A DNA stretch of 12,584 bases, from contig CAYTTC010000096.1 in assembly GCA_964440525.1 (NCBI GenBank), forward strand, positions 1 to 12,584, in the 5' to 3' direction. The notes under the pieces are model-generated. The model worked only from the letters and a program-made list of their open reading frames with translations. It did not search any database and had not been told where the DNA came from. Position 1 is the stretch's first letter. Each line of letters opens with the position of its first letter. Made by a program: the position numbers and the translations under genes. This stretch comes from DASWJZ01 sp964440525. Its GTDB lineage: Bacteria; Pseudomonadota; Alphaproteobacteria; Rhizobiales; Afifellaceae. Positions 1-6,783 of the stretch are shown piece after piece.

Positions 1-174
1 CGGCTTCCTGTTGCGGGCGATAGTGCCAGCGACGTTCGTGCCGCGAACGAATGGTCGGGAAAACGCCGTCAAACATTAGCGTGGAAGCCCGGATGCCGCT
101 TTCCTGACCGTAATATTTGCTACGCTGTACCGGAAACCCGCACCACCGTTCCTAGGGGTGTCAAACCGCCCCAT

Positions 175-212
175 CTGCCATGCTTGGCAGCGCGTGCCGT
201 CGAGCCTATTAT
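175..212 (+). promoter_or_regulatory. Candidate sigma-70-type promoter with palindromic operator before the copper/thiol cluster
   Basis: A TTGGCA -35-like element (184-189) and a TATTAT -10-like element (207-212) are separated by 17 bases. A perfect palindrome, CTGCCA-TGCT-TGGCAG (175-190), covers the -35 box, a typical place for a repressor or activator to bind. The first gene's ATG lies at 221, only 8 bases after the -10 box, so a transcript from this promoter would be essentially leaderless. Bases 1-174 show no gene I can support. The elements are seen directly; promoter function and metal-responsive control are inference. Confidence 0.4.
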
Positions 213-220
213 AGAGCGCA

Positions 221-577
221 ATGCAGACGTTCGCTCGCCTCCTGACACTGATCCTGGTTCTGGCCCTTGGGGCGGGGCCGTTTGCCTCCGCGCTCGCTGC
301 GCCAGTTCCCATGCAATCGGCCATGATGGCGGACGAGATGGGCGCTGCAATGGCCGGGATGGACACGCCGGCAGGCGACTGCACACCGTGCAAGAGCAAG
401 CCTGGCGCAATGACGGACTGCCTTCCGACCTGCATAAGCATGCCCGGTCTTGTTCCGCAGGAAATCGTCCAGCTCGTAATGCTCACGGCGATCTACGAGC
501 CGCTTCTCGAACAATCCTTCAGCGGCGCTCAACGCCGACCCGATCCATACCCTCCTAGACCGATCATTCTCTCCTAA
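221..577 (+). CDS. Small secreted Cys/Met-rich protein, probably copper-associated
   Basis: A 118-residue protein whose first ~26 residues form a clear signal peptide (Arg6, then a Leu-rich core, cleavage probably after the ALA at 24-26), so it should act in the periplasm. The mature part has four cysteines, as C54-x2-C57 and C67-x3-C71, and seven methionines between residues 31 and 64, a plausible soft-metal (Cu(I)) binding set. The C-terminus carries a PDPYPPR motif that I associate with small exported proteins near copper genes in alphaproteobacteria, but I cannot name a formal family. It is the first gene of the run and is separated from the next by 124 bases holding a hairpin, so it may be partly independent. 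The ATG at 221 is chosen because it gives the complete signal peptide. Function is inferred from composition and neighbours. Confidence 0.7.
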   Translation: MQTFARLLTLILVLALGAGPFASALAAPVPMQSAMMADEMGAAMAGMDTPAGDCTPCKSKPGAMTDCLPTCISMPGLVPQEIVQLVMLTAIYEPLLEQSFSGAQRRPDPYPPRPIILS

Positions 578-609
578 CGGACGAACTCCGCGCGTGGAGG
601 CACGTCCGT
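577..609 (+). other. Hairpin just after the first gene
   Basis: A nested inverted repeat starts at the last base of the stop codon. The outer arms are ACGGACG (577-583) and CGTCCGT (603-609); the inner arms are CTCC (586-589) and GGAG (596-599). No T-run follows, so it is not a standard intrinsic terminator. It could stabilise the short upstream message or attenuate transcription into the next gene. The structure is seen; the role is inference. Confidence 0.3.
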
Positions 610-701
610 AGTCAAGGTCCGGCGTTGTCGGATTCTTGATACGCACTCAACCCTGCATTCGCAGGCGACCTTGGGTCTCCTTGAGCATCTCGAGGACGAG
701 G

Positions 702-1346
702 ATGACAAAGTTCCTACAGGGACGAGGCGCACTCGCAGGCGCGGCGACAGCGGCCGGCAGCGGGCCCGAGCCTTTGCTCGACACGGGTTCAGCCCAGGAT
801 CGCGTCGAGATTGGACGGCGACGTTTCGTCCACATGCTGCCCGTCGGTGTGTTTATGGGCATCGCTGGCGGTTTCGCCCTCAGTCTGGGACGCGATCCTT
901 CAACGGTTCCCTCGGCGCTCATCGGCAAGCCCGTCCCCGAATTCGCTTTGCCTCCCGTCCAGGGGCGCTTGCTTGGTCTGTCGAGCTCGGACCTGAAGGG
1001 CGAGGTCTCGCTGGTCAATGTCTTCGCCTCGTGGTGCGTCGCCTGCCGCGAGGAGCATCCGATCTTCATGGCGCTCAAGCGGAGTGGCGCCGTCCCGATC
1101 CATGGCCTCAACTATAAGGATCGGCCGAACGATGCGGCGGCGTGGCTCGACAATCGAGGCGATCCCTACACGCGCACGGGAGCCGACATTGACGGCCGGG
1201 TCGGCATCGATTGGGGAGTCTATGGCGTCCCGGAAACCTTCGTGGTCGATCGCAACGGTGTCATCGCCCACAAGCATATTGGCGCCGTAACGGACCAGGC
1301 GCTTCAGGAAATCATTCTGCCGCTGGTCGCAAGGTTGCGCGGATGA
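702..1346 (+). CDS. CcmG/DsbE-type thiol:disulfide interchange protein
   Basis: A 214-residue membrane-anchored thioredoxin-fold protein. A cytoplasmic N-terminal stretch of ~40 residues precedes one membrane segment (about 43-62), then the periplasmic domain. It has the family's DPSxxPSALIGKPxPxFxLP lead-in (65-84), the active site W111-C112-V-A-C115, a YGVPETF motif with the cis-proline at 177, and a closing VDRNG strand. CcmG proteins reduce apocytochrome c or other periplasmic thiols using electrons from CcdA, which is encoded at 6017. No other ccm genes are present, so this copy is probably a specialised paralogue. ATG 702 follows a GAGGACGAG purine stretch. An in-frame start upstream at 636 lacks homology-like content, and one at 834 would remove most of the N-terminal tail. 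The stop overlaps the next start (ATGA). Confidence 0.85.
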   Translation: MTKFLQGRGALAGAATAAGSGPEPLLDTGSAQDRVEIGRRRFVHMLPVGVFMGIAGGFALSLGRDPSTVPSALIGKPVPEFALPPVQGRLLGLSSSDLKGEVSLVNVFASWCVACREEHPIFMALKRSGAVPIHGLNYKDRPNDAAAWLDNRGDPYTRTGADIDGRVGIDWGVYGVPETFVVDRNGVIAHKHIGAVTDQALQEIILPLVARLRG

Positions 1347-1966
1347 ACCTCGGATTTCTCCCCGCCGCCAAGGCCGGCTTGCAGCGTCCGCACATTCGGC
1401 TCGTGGTGTTGAGTTCAATCGTGGTGGCGCTCGCAGTGTCCATAAGTCTGCTCGCCAGCGTGCCGCGCGAACCCCGGCAGAGTGCCGATCTTCCCCAGCC
1501 AGTCCCGGCGCTATCGTTCAAGGACGCGGCAGGCACGCCTATGACGCTCGCCGACTTTCGCGGGCGGGTCGTCCTTCTCAACATCTGGGCAACGTGGTGC
1601 GTGCCGTGCCGCAAGGAGATGCCGGATCTTGACCGCCTTGAGGCCGAACTCGGCGGACCGGGCTTTCTGGTGCTCGCACTCTCGATTGATCGCGGCGGTC
1701 TTGAGCGGGTTAAAAAATTCTTCGACGACACCGCGATCGAGCACCTCGCGATTTATCTCGATCAGCAATCGGCCGCGATGGGCGCGCTCGCCATCACTGG
1801 CGTGCCGACCACGCTGCTTATCGATCGCGATGGCCGCGAAGTGCGCCGCTGGGTCGGTCCGGCGGAGTGGTCCAGCCCGGAGTTTCGTTCGCTCATCCGG
1901 CAACAGCTCGATCCCGCGGTCTCGAGAATCGAGACTCCATCCTCCAACAGCAAGGTGGTGCTATGA
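1343..1966 (+). CDS. TlpA-family membrane-anchored thiol:disulfide reductase
   Basis: A 207-residue protein with an N-terminal membrane anchor (about 20-40) and a periplasmic thioredoxin domain. The active site is the textbook TlpA form W82-A-T-W85-C86-V-P-C89-R-K-E-M-P, followed by an LALSIDRGG strand and a GVPTTLLIDRDG segment carrying the cis-proline. In Bradyrhizobium, TlpA reduces the SCO-like copper chaperone and the CuA site of cytochrome oxidase. Here a SCO gene lies about 700 bases downstream, which supports a similar pairing. The ATG at 1343 overlaps the preceding stop, so the two thioredoxins are probably translationally coupled. The next gene starts inside this gene's stop codon in the same way. 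Family assignment is firm; the partner is inferred. Confidence 0.88.
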   Translation: MNLGFLPAAKAGLQRPHIRLVVLSSIVVALAVSISLLASVPREPRQSADLPQPVPALSFKDAAGTPMTLADFRGRVVLLNIWATWCVPCRKEMPDLDRLEAELGGPGFLVLALSIDRGGLERVKKFFDDTAIEHLAIYLDQQSAAMGALAITGVPTTLLIDRDGREVRRWVGPAEWSSPEFRSLIRQQLDPAVSRIETPSSNSKVVL

Positions 1967-2388
1967 GCATGTCTGACCGTGAAACAATCCTGATGCAGGA
2001 CATCGGCAGCACCCTGCGCTATCGGCTCCGCGGCTGGCGCGGCTTGGTTGCGGCAGCGGTGATTCTTGCGGTTCCCGCGCTGTGGTTCGGCTGGCCCTGG
2101 CTGGTCGCGGCGGGCCTTGCGCCTCTGATCCTAGCCATGGCGCCGTGTGCCGTCATGTGCGCGGCGGGGCTGTGCATGAACAGGGTTAGCAAGAAGCCCG
2201 CAGTCAGTGCGAACGGCTCTCAGGGCGCCGCGGATACGGCGCTGCAGATCGCCAGCGCCGGCGCGGAACCCGAGCAATCCCCGTCTCTCGGCGCGTGCTG
2301 CGCGGATCGCGAGAGCTCGACCGAAACCAACGCGCCGCATTCGCCGGCGCAATCCATCCAAACCAAGCAGAAGGAGATGATCCAATGA
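1963..2388 (+). CDS. Small Cys-bearing membrane protein, unknown function
   Basis: A 141-residue protein that I do not recognise as a named family. An N-terminal helical region with several charged residues leads into two hydrophobic segments (about 28-44 and 47-71). The second ends in a P61-C62-A-V-M-C66-x4-C71 cluster, so three cysteines and several methionines sit at a membrane boundary. A polar, low-complexity C-terminal tail follows (about 75-141) with an adjacent pair C112-C113. Cys pairs at a membrane edge suit metal binding or thiol exchange. The ATG overlaps the stop of the TlpA-like gene, and its own stop overlaps the start of the Met-rich gene, so it is embedded in a coupled translation unit. 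A role in copper or electron transfer is inferred from context only. Confidence 0.7.
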   Translation: MSMSDRETILMQDIGSTLRYRLRGWRGLVAAAVILAVPALWFGWPWLVAAGLAPLILAMAPCAVMCAAGLCMNRVSKKPAVSANGSQGAADTALQIASAGAEPEQSPSLGACCADRESSTETNAPHSPAQSIQTKQKEMIQ

Positions 2389-2657
2389 AAAACACTTCCA
2401 GGACCGTGGGTCTGGCGATCATGGCAATCGGCCTTGCCGCTGCGATACCGGTGTTTGCCCAGAGTGCGACCGAAACGGCACCGCAAGCTGACGCCCCAGC
2501 GATGAAGCCGAACGATATGGGGCAAATGATGGAGGGCGGCGGCATGATGAACATGATGACTCAGATGAACGAGATGATGAGCGCCTGCACCAAGATGATG
2601 CAGGCGATGACTCCAAAGACGCCGAATGAGGGAGAGACGCCGAGCAATCCCGGTTGA
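2385..2657 (+). CDS. Secreted Met-rich peptide, likely copper-binding
   Basis: A 90-residue protein with a signal peptide (about 1-26, ending VFAQ) and a mature part of about 64 residues containing fourteen methionines, mostly as MM pairs (MGQMM, GGGMMNMM, EMMSACTKMM), plus a single cysteine. Methionine clusters are a recognised way of binding Cu(I) in the oxidising periplasm, as in CopA/PcoA-type and CusF-type proteins, although this is not clearly a member of either. A strong AAGGAG ribosome site (2371-2376) lies in the end of the preceding gene, and the ATG overlaps that gene's stop. It directly precedes the SCO chaperone gene, which fits a role as a copper donor or buffer. Function is inference from composition and position. 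Confidence 0.75.
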   Translation: MKNTSRTVGLAIMAIGLAAAIPVFAQSATETAPQADAPAMKPNDMGQMMEGGGMMNMMTQMNEMMSACTKMMQAMTPKTPNEGETPSNPG

Positions 2658-2680
2658 TCGCCCGAGAAAGCGAAACGGTC

Positions 2681-3373
2681 ATGAAGATCGCGCGACGCCT
2701 CGCGATCGCACTCCTGCTTGCGGCGGCGCTCGCGCCTGCCGCAGGCGGCGCGCATACGTTGGAGAGTCTGCAGGAACAGCTTTTCGAGAAGGAAAAGTTC
2801 TTCCAGATCAAAAACCAGCCGGCGCCGGTGTTCGCCCTGCAGGATGCCGATAGCAAATCTGTCGCGCTCAGCGATCTTCGCGGCAAGATCGTGGTGCTGC
2901 ACTTCATCTATGCGAGCTGTCCGGACGTATGTCCGCTGCATGCCGAGCGGATCGCCGAGATTCAGAAAATGATCAACGTCACGCCGATGCGCGATCAGGT
3001 GGAGTTCGTCTCAATCACCACCGACCCGAAGCGCGATACGGCGGAGGTTCTCCGGGATTACGGACAGGCTCACGGTCTCGATCCCGTCAATTGGATGTTC
3101 CTGACAGGCGGGCCGGATCAGCCCGAGGACACCACCCGCAAGCTCGCCGAGCAGTTCGGGCACACATTCACGCCGACCGAGGACGGCGAGCAGATGCACA
3201 GCGTGGTCACGCACGTGATCGATCGCAAGGGCGTGCTCCGCGCCAACTTTCACGGGTTCGAATTCCAGCCGGTCAACCTGGTCCTATTCGTAAACGGATT
3301 GGTCAACGCCAATCTTCCCGATCCGGAGCCGCCAGCTCCTTCGATTTGGGACAGCCTCTGGTCTCTGTTTTGA
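2681..3373 (+). CDS. SCO1/SenC-family copper chaperone
   Basis: A 230-residue protein with an N-terminal signal or anchor (about 4-22) and a thioredoxin-like SCO domain. It shows the diagnostic copper site C80-P-D-V-C84-P and, in the segment ending THVIDRKG, a histidine at 173 that aligns with the third copper ligand of SCO proteins. The family's VEFVSITTDPKRDT block is at 107-120. SCO proteins deliver copper to the CuA centre of cytochrome oxidase and may reduce its cysteines. The two thioredoxins upstream could keep the C80/C84 pair reduced. I chose ATG 2681, which gives a compact signal sequence. A TTG at 2654 overlapping the previous stop would add nine residues and remains possible. The C-terminus is a Pro-rich stretch ending in an aromatic patch. 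Confidence 0.88.
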   Translation: MKIARRLAIALLLAAALAPAAGGAHTLESLQEQLFEKEKFFQIKNQPAPVFALQDADSKSVALSDLRGKIVVLHFIYASCPDVCPLHAERIAEIQKMINVTPMRDQVEFVSITTDPKRDTAEVLRDYGQAHGLDPVNWMFLTGGPDQPEDTTRKLAEQFGHTFTPTEDGEQMHSVVTHVIDRKGVLRANFHGFEFQPVNLVLFVNGLVNANLPDPEPPAPSIWDSLWSLF

Positions 3374-3390
3374 ACACACCGTTAGCCGTC

Positions 3391-4266
3391 ATGAGGCATC
3401 GATTGATGAGCAAAGCTTTCTTCCCGGCGCGTCGATTGCTGTGGCTGGCTCTCGCCGCGCTAGTTATCGGATTCGCTGGCGCCGTCGCCGGCGCGACGGC
3501 GCCAGTGTCACCCGCGATCGTCGCGCTGGCCTATGATTCCGCAACCAAGGCGCTCCTGAAAGCACAACCCGACGGGATCTACCGCAGCACCGATGAAGCG
3601 AGCAGCTGGCAACCCATCCCGCTGCCGACGATGGTGGGCCGGGTCACGGCCATCGCAACGCCGGCCGACGGCAGCGGTGCAATCTATGTTGCCGGACCTT
3701 CCTTCGGCATCCTTCGTGGCGACGCCGACGGCGGCTGGAAGGCTATCGTCGACGGGTTGCCAAGTCGAAATGTCGCCGCCTTCGCGACCCATGCGACCCA
3801 GCCCGACACGCTTTACGCCTATCTGCCGGAAAGCGGCATCTACCGCAGCCAGGACGCCGGCACGACCTGGAAGCTGATGGATCGCGGACCGGAAGCAATC
3901 CGGCAGCTTGTCCATTCCGACATGGCGGGAAGCATGGAGACCGGCTGGCTCTACGCCGCGACGGCCGAGGGTGCCAGCGTCTCGATGGATTGCTTCTGCC
4001 TCTGGCGCGACATCGGCGACCTTGGCGGGGCGGTCACCAGCATCGCTTACCGGCCGGGCCAACCGGAGAGCCTCTATGCAGCGACTGAACGAGGGGTGTT
4101 CCGCAGCGACAGCGGCGGGCGCAAGTGGCAGCAGCTCGCCGCGCCCGGTTCGCCAGTGACGGCGCTGACCGTGATGCCGTCCGGAACGGTCTACGCCGCG
4201 ACCAGTGACGGCACACTTTATCGGAGCGACGACAGTGCTCTCAGCTGGAAGCAAGTCGGTGCGTAG
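3391..4266 (+). CDS. Exported Asp-box (BNR/YCF48-like) beta-propeller protein
   Basis: A 291-residue protein with a signal peptide or anchor (about 15-38) followed by a repeat-only region. About six Asp-box-like repeats are visible, of the form GIYRSxDxxxxW: GIYRSTDEASSW, GILRGDADGGW, GIYRSQDAGTTW, a degenerate one reading SVSMDCFCLW, GVFRSDSGGRKW and GTLYRSDDSALSW. This predicts a six- or seven-bladed propeller, generally a binding scaffold; such proteins are often labelled sialidase-like or YCF48-like without being enzymes. The fourth repeat carries a CFC pair, the protein's only striking cysteine motif. It sits between the SCO and cytochrome c genes and ends one base before the latter's ATG, so a scaffold or assembly role for a copper/haem protein is plausible. 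ATG 3406 is an alternative start. Confidence 0.75.
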   Translation: MRHRLMSKAFFPARRLLWLALAALVIGFAGAVAGATAPVSPAIVALAYDSATKALLKAQPDGIYRSTDEASSWQPIPLPTMVGRVTAIATPADGSGAIYVAGPSFGILRGDADGGWKAIVDGLPSRNVAAFATHATQPDTLYAYLPESGIYRSQDAGTTWKLMDRGPEAIRQLVHSDMAGSMETGWLYAATAEGASVSMDCFCLWRDIGDLGGAVTSIAYRPGQPESLYAATERGVFRSDSGGRKWQQLAAPGSPVTALTVMPSGTVYAATSDGTLYRSDDSALSWKQVGA

Positions 4267-4267
4267 G

Positions 4268-4705
4268 ATGATCACCGCCGGATTGATCGCATTCTCTGGC
4301 GGTTGCGCCTTCGCCGGACAACAGACGGTGCCGGAGGAACGACGTGTTGACGCTGACGCTTCGCTCTACAGTCAGCATTGCGCGTCCTGCCACGGCGCGC
4401 GCGGCGAGGGCGCCTCCGGCTGGCGCGAGCCAAACGAGCAGGGCGACCTGCCGTCGCCGCCGCACGACGCCACGGGTCACTCTTGGCGGCACGCCGATGC
4501 GGTTCTTTACGAGATGATCGCCAAGGGCTGGCGCGACCCGTTCAACAAGACCGAGACGCTAACCATGCCGGCCTTTGGAGGCGTGCTCACCCCGAAGGAG
4601 ATCGCCGCGGTGATCGCGTATCTCAAAACCCTGTGGACGCCTGAGCAACGGCGGCTCCAAGCGGAAGAAAGCCAGGCTCGACTGCTTCCACCCGAGGCCA
4701 GGTAG
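4268..4705 (+). CDS. Exported class I c-type cytochrome
   Basis: A 145-residue mono-haem cytochrome c. A short signal peptide (about 1-16, ending AFA) leads into the haem-attachment motif C38-A-S-C41-H42-G. A distal Met ligand is seen in L-T-M100-P-A-F-G-G, and a closing helix EIAAVIAYLKTLW is typical of the fold. It would carry electrons in the periplasm. The ATG at 4268 begins one base after the propeller gene's stop codon; a GTG at 4259 overlapping that gene is an alternative start. Its place in a cluster with CcmG-like and SCO proteins suggests that one of the thioredoxins keeps its haem-binding cysteines reduced, or that it transfers electrons to a copper protein. The family is clear; the partner is unknown. 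Confidence 0.85.
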   Translation: MITAGLIAFSGGCAFAGQQTVPEERRVDADASLYSQHCASCHGARGEGASGWREPNEQGDLPSPPHDATGHSWRHADAVLYEMIAKGWRDPFNKTETLTMPAFGGVLTPKEIAAVIAYLKTLWTPEQRRLQAEESQARLLPPEAR

Positions 4706-4740
4706 GTCATTTGAATTCAACACGAAGGAAAGGACATCCC

Positions 4741-5175
4741 ATGCGCGTTTCCCGATCTCCATTCTTCGCGGCCATCGCTCTCGCCGCGTCAAGTGCACTC
4801 GCAGGACAATTTGGCGCGGCCACGCTCTACAAGAATCCGCAGTGCGGATGCTGCAACGAATACGCCAAATATCTAGAGCAGAACGGATTCGACGTGACGC
4901 TGGAAAACACCACCGACATATCGCCGATCAAGCAGCAGCAGGGCGTGCCGGAACAGCTCGCGGGCTGCCACACGATGCTGATCGACGGTTATGTCGTCGA
5001 AGGCCTTGTGCCGCTCGATGTGCTGACCCGCCTGCTGACCGAGAAGCCCGCGATCAAGGGCATCTCCTTGCCCGGCATGCCGGTCGGCGCGCCCGGGATG
5101 CCGGGACCCAAGGCCGCGCCCTTCACGATCTACGAAATCTCCGACGGCCCCGAGAAAGTCTACGCGACCGAATGA
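4741..5175 (+). CDS. DUF411 periplasmic metal-binding protein
   Basis: A 144-residue protein with a signal peptide (about 1-21, SSALAG) and a DUF411 domain, a family repeatedly found in copper and silver resistance loci and thought to bind metal. The hallmark motif K-N-P-Q-C35-G-C37-C38 is present, followed by a Cys-His pair at 76-77 and the GYVVEG-VP strand. In most family members I recall, that last motif contains EGHVP; here it reads E87-G-L89-V-P, so a likely metal-ligand histidine is replaced by leucine. The C-terminal LPGMPVGAPGMPG loop supplies several Met residues. A good GAAGGAAAGG ribosome site precedes the ATG at 4741. It lies in the run between the cytochrome and ScsC-like genes. 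Confidence 0.85.
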   Translation: MRVSRSPFFAAIALAASSALAGQFGAATLYKNPQCGCCNEYAKYLEQNGFDVTLENTTDISPIKQQQGVPEQLAGCHTMLIDGYVVEGLVPLDVLTRLLTEKPAIKGISLPGMPVGAPGMPGPKAAPFTIYEISDGPEKVYATE

Positions 5176-5238
5176 CGGCGGCAGAGATCGAGCTCGACTC
5201 TCACCACCCCGTATGGACATGGATAAGGCAACAGAGTC

Positions 5239-6012
5239 ATGACCAGGACCAAGCTCGCACTTACGATATCGCTCATCCTTTCGGCCGCGGCAGCAGTCGC
5301 GTCCGGTGTGGCCGTCATGATGGCCGCTGGCGTGGTTGACGGCGGCCGCGCGACGTCGACGACCTTCGAGGCGCAGGCACGCACCTATCTTCTCGACAAC
5401 CCCGAAATCATCGCGGAAGCCATTCAGCGCCTCGATGCGCAACGTCAGGCCTCAGAGACCGACGAATTGAAGACGGTTCTTCGCGACCGGCACGCAGAAA
5501 TCTTCAACGATCCGACAGCACCCGTTCTCGGCAACGCGTCGGGCGATGTCACGCTCGTCGAGTTCTTCGACTACAACTGCCCCTATTGCCGAAAGGCGGC
5601 GCCGCTACTCGATGAGGCGGAGGCGGCCGACAGCGGACTGAGGCTGGTCTTCAAGGAATTTCCGATCCTCGGGCCCGGCTCCACTTTCGCGGCGCGCGCC
5701 GCGCTCGCCTCTCAGAAGCAAGGGAAATACGAGGTCTTTCACGACGCCATGATGGCCCACTCCGCCGCCATCGACGAGAGCTCGACCCTGGAAATCGCGC
5801 ACCAGGTCGGGCTGGATGTCGACCAACTCCAAAAGGACATGGAGGACCCGGCGATCGAAGAGGCGATCAAGCGCAATCTTGCCCTCGCCGGCGATCTGCG
5901 GATCAACGGCACGCCAAGCTTCGTCATTGGTGAGGAGATCATTCGCGGCCTGACCGACTTGCCGACCTTGCAGGGGGTCATCGCCGACGCGCGCGCTGCG
6001 ACCGAAGGCTGA
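5239..6012 (+). CDS. ScsC-like DsbA-family thiol:disulfide oxidoreductase
   Basis: A 257-residue exported or membrane-anchored protein (hydrophobic segment about 6-32). A short helical region containing YLLDNPEIIAEAIQRLDAQ (about 50-68) matches the N-terminal oligomerisation region typical of copper-sensitivity proteins such as ScsC. The DsbA-type thioredoxin domain has the active site F-D-Y-N-C114-P-Y-C117 and the cis-proline loop N-G-T-P-S-F near the end. ScsC proteins isomerise or shuffle disulfides, bind copper, and protect envelope proteins during copper stress; they are kept reduced by ScsB or CcdA. Here ccdA follows directly, with only four bases between the genes. A 63-base gap separates it from the DUF411 gene, with a weak AAGG site upstream. 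Classic DsbG/BdbD proteins are the alternative class. Confidence 0.83.
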   Translation: MTRTKLALTISLILSAAAAVASGVAVMMAAGVVDGGRATSTTFEAQARTYLLDNPEIIAEAIQRLDAQRQASETDELKTVLRDRHAEIFNDPTAPVLGNASGDVTLVEFFDYNCPYCRKAAPLLDEAEAADSGLRLVFKEFPILGPGSTFAARAALASQKQGKYEVFHDAMMAHSAAIDESSTLEIAHQVGLDVDQLQKDMEDPAIEEAIKRNLALAGDLRINGTPSFVIGEEIIRGLTDLPTLQGVIADARAATEG

Positions 6013-6016
6013 AGAC

Positions 6017-6757
6017 GTGTTCGAAATCTCCAACATTGGCATCCTCACCGCGCTGGCCGCCGGCGCGATCTCGTTCCTGTCGCCCTGCGTCCTGCCGCTG
6101 GTGCCCGGCTACATTTCTTATGTTGCGGGCAATAGCGCCGGCGCCGACGCGGCCGCGCCACCGGCCGGCGCCCGCCTCGCCACCCTGATGCTGAGCGTGC
6201 TCTTCGTGCTTGGTTTCTCGACCGTATTTGTGGCGCTAGGGGCGGGGGCAACCGCGATAAGCCGAGCGCTGCTGTGGTATCGCTACGAAGCCAACATTCT
6301 CGGCGGCGCCATCATCATTCTCTTTGGTGTGTTCATGACGGGCCTCGTGCGGCTGCCATGGCTTCAGCGCGATCTCCGGTTCCACAGCGCAGTTGCCGGC
6401 GGGCGGCCGGTTGGCGCCTACATCCTCGGGCTCGCCTTCGGCTGCGGCTGGACCCCGTGCATTGGGCCGGTGCTCGGCGCGATCCTGACTGTCAGCGCGA
6501 TGTCATCGACCGCCTCGAGCGGAATTGCGCTGCTGAGCATCTACTCGCTCGGCCTTGCGGTTCCGTTCCTGCTGTCGGCGCTCTTCACCGATGGTCTGGC
6601 GCAGCGGCTGAAGAGCATGCGGCGGACCGGATGGGCGCTGCAAATCGGCGCCGGCGGCGTCATGGTCTTGATGGGCGTTGCGATGATCACCGGACACATG
6701 TCGACCTTCTCGTTCTGGCTTCTCGACCAGTTCCCCATCCTTACGAGCATCGGCTGA
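6017..6757 (+). CDS. ccdA: CcdA transmembrane electron carrier
   Basis: A 246-residue integral membrane protein with about six hydrophobic segments. It carries electrons from cytoplasmic thioredoxin to periplasmic CcmG, TlpA or DsbA-like proteins. The two reactive cysteines of the family are seen in S-F-L-S-P-C24-V-L-P-L-V-P-G-Y and G-W-T-P-C148-I-G-P; an additional Cys143 lies in FGCGW. It begins at GTG 6017, four bases after the ScsC-like stop. No in-frame ATG nearby would preserve the first transmembrane helix with its SPCVLPL motif, so the GTG start is preferred. It is the only membrane redox carrier in the window and probably supplies reducing power to all the CXXC proteins encoded upstream. 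Length matches the usual ~240-residue CcdA, shorter than the DsbD/ScsB type. Confidence 0.9.
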   Translation: MFEISNIGILTALAAGAISFLSPCVLPLVPGYISYVAGNSAGADAAAPPAGARLATLMLSVLFVLGFSTVFVALGAGATAISRALLWYRYEANILGGAIIILFGVFMTGLVRLPWLQRDLRFHSAVAGGRPVGAYILGLAFGCGWTPCIGPVLGAILTVSAMSSTASSGIALLSIYSLGLAVPFLLSALFTDGLAQRLKSMRRTGWALQIGAGGVMVLMGVAMITGHMSTFSFWLLDQFPILTSIG

Positions 6758-6783
6758 GAAGGCCGAGGAAGGAGCTCGGAGCA

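Noticed and set aside
1..79. Plus-strand open frame entering from the left edge and ending at a TAG at 77-79 (about 25 residues, GFLLRAIVPATF...).
   Set aside because: Could be the tail of an upstream gene, but it is too short and lacks a recognisable motif; another frame is also open across the same bases.
2519..2620. ATGATG-rich stretch considered as a nucleotide repeat or CRISPR-like unit.
   Set aside because: It is the coding sequence of Met pairs in the Met-rich peptide; spacing is irregular and there are no spacers.
2929..3390. Upstream extension of the propeller reading frame across the SCO gene.
   Set aside because: It is out of frame with the well-supported SCO domain and its sequence is Arg/Gly-rich without pattern; the signal peptide begins near 3391-3406.
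6274..6783. Plus-strand frame overlapping ccdA and joined to the PCYCGC-like gene.
   Set aside because: Shadow of ccdA, Arg/His-rich without motifs. The true gene starts at 6784 behind a strong ribosome site and export signal.
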